From the NCBI GenBank assembly GCA_000402835.1, contig AQRZ01000046.1, positions 3,552-9,871 on the forward strand: a stretch of DNA of 6,320 nucleotides, written 5' to 3'. Positions 5,869 through 6,320 of the stretch are shown here, in pieces. The notes beneath the pieces were generated by a model that had not been told where the DNA came from, did no database searches, and worked only from the letters and a program-made list of their open reading frames with translations. The translations under genes were made by a program, and so were the position numbers. How positions within the stretch are numbered: the first letter of the stretch is position 1; each line of letters opens with the position of its first letter. Source of the DNA: Synergistetes bacterium JGI 0000079-D21 (GTDB lineage: Bacteria > Synergistota > Synergistia > Synergistales > 79-D21).

Positions 5869-6320
5869 ATGGCTGGATCCCGCCAGCTCGAATCGATGAA
5901 GGAAGTCCACGATCTCGCGGTGGCGAAATCGCGGCTTTTCAGCGCAACTCACGAGGAGATCCTCCGGGGAGAGACTACGGATGTCTACTTCGTGAAGACG
6001 CTCGACCTGCTTCGGGCCTGCGGGCAAGCCGATAAGCCGGTGGTGGCGGAGGTCTTTGCCAGGGGGTCCGGGATCTTTGCGGGGTTGCCGGAAGTGCTTG
6101 AACTCTTTCGGGAAAAACCTGGACTCGAAGTGGAATCCGTCGCCGAGGGGGATCCGTTTTCCACGAAGGAAACGCTCCTGAGGATCCGCGGCCCGTATTC
6201 CAGTTTCGGCATGTATGAAACGGTCCTCCTGGGAATGCTGGCGAGCGCAAGCGGGTGGGCCACGGCCGCGAGGGAGTGCGTGGAAGCCGCGGGAGGCAAG
6301 CCGGTGCTGAGTTTCGGGGC
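5869..6320 (+). CDS. pncB: Nicotinate phosphoribosyltransferase, N-terminal part (3' end outside window)
   Basis: First 150 residues of a frame that stays open to the right edge. The protein resembles the short archaeal/bacterial type of nicotinate phosphoribosyltransferase, which joins nicotinate to PRPP, normally with ATP hydrolysis, to give nicotinate mononucleotide for NAD salvage in the cytoplasm. Visible cues are the N-terminal SATHEEILRGETTDVYF (about 25-41), the AEVFARGSGIFAGLPEVLEL region (60-79), the beta-strand segment ETLLRIRGPY (101-110), and GMYETVLLGMLASASGWAT (114-132). The segment KPVLSFGA leads into the part that holds the phosphoribosyl-binding residues, which lies beyond the window. 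It follows secG by 19 bases. The family could also be annotated as quinolinate/nicotinate phosphoribosyltransferase-like; the ETTDVYF motif favours nicotinate. The catalytic His region cannot be inspected. Confidence 0.85.
   Translation, partial: MAGSRQLESMKEVHDLAVAKSRLFSATHEEILRGETTDVYFVKTLDLLRACGQADKPVVAEVFARGSGIFAGLPEVLELFREKPGLEVESVAEGDPFSTKETLLRIRGPYSSFGMYETVLLGMLASASGWATAARECVEAAGGKPVLSFG

Overview
The window is a gene-dense stretch of bacterial chromosome, GC-rich by eye. It holds eight genes, all on the + strand, packed head to tail with overlaps or gaps of 24 bases or less, so it reads as one long operon or two nested ones. There are no RNA genes, mobile elements or CRISPR arrays, and no gene-free stretch longer than about 25 bases. 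The first gene (L-threonine aldolase) is cut by the left edge and the last (nicotinate phosphoribosyltransferase) by the right edge.

Layout: 1-594 threonine aldolase C-terminal part; 591-1955 TldD/PmbA-family protein of the PmbA (TldE) type; 1936-3549 exported N-acetylmuramoyl-L-alanine amidase with AMIN and Amidase_3 domains; 3566-4201 membrane-anchored GerMN-domain protein; 4226-4987 ribonuclease PH; 4971-5603 RdgB/HAM1 nucleotide pyrophosphatase; 5616-5849 SecG; 5869 to the end, nicotinate phosphoribosyltransferase. Several starts are TTG or GTG, each placed by a good Shine-Dalgarno sequence.

Organism: the combination of an AMIN-domain amidase, a stalk-like N-terminal domain, a GerMN protein next to rph-rdgB, and secG next to a nicotinate phosphoribosyltransferase suggests an anaerobic Synergistota-type bacterium or a deep Firmicutes relative. 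This is a judgement from gene content and protein style, not from a marker gene, and is only moderately certain.

How the genes fit together: three functional themes share the transcript. Amidase plus GerMN protein suggest cell-wall remodelling on the outer face of the inner membrane. RNase PH (tRNA 3'-end trimming) and RdgB (removal of ITP/XTP/dITP) are housekeeping RNA and nucleotide-pool functions. SecG and NAD salvage follow, possibly with help from an internal promoter inside the end of rdgB. The gerM-rph-rdgB order resembles the Bacillus subtilis gerM-rph-ysnA cluster, which is the most interesting contextual point. I did not find a convincing novel defence or mobile system; most of the window is conserved core genome.
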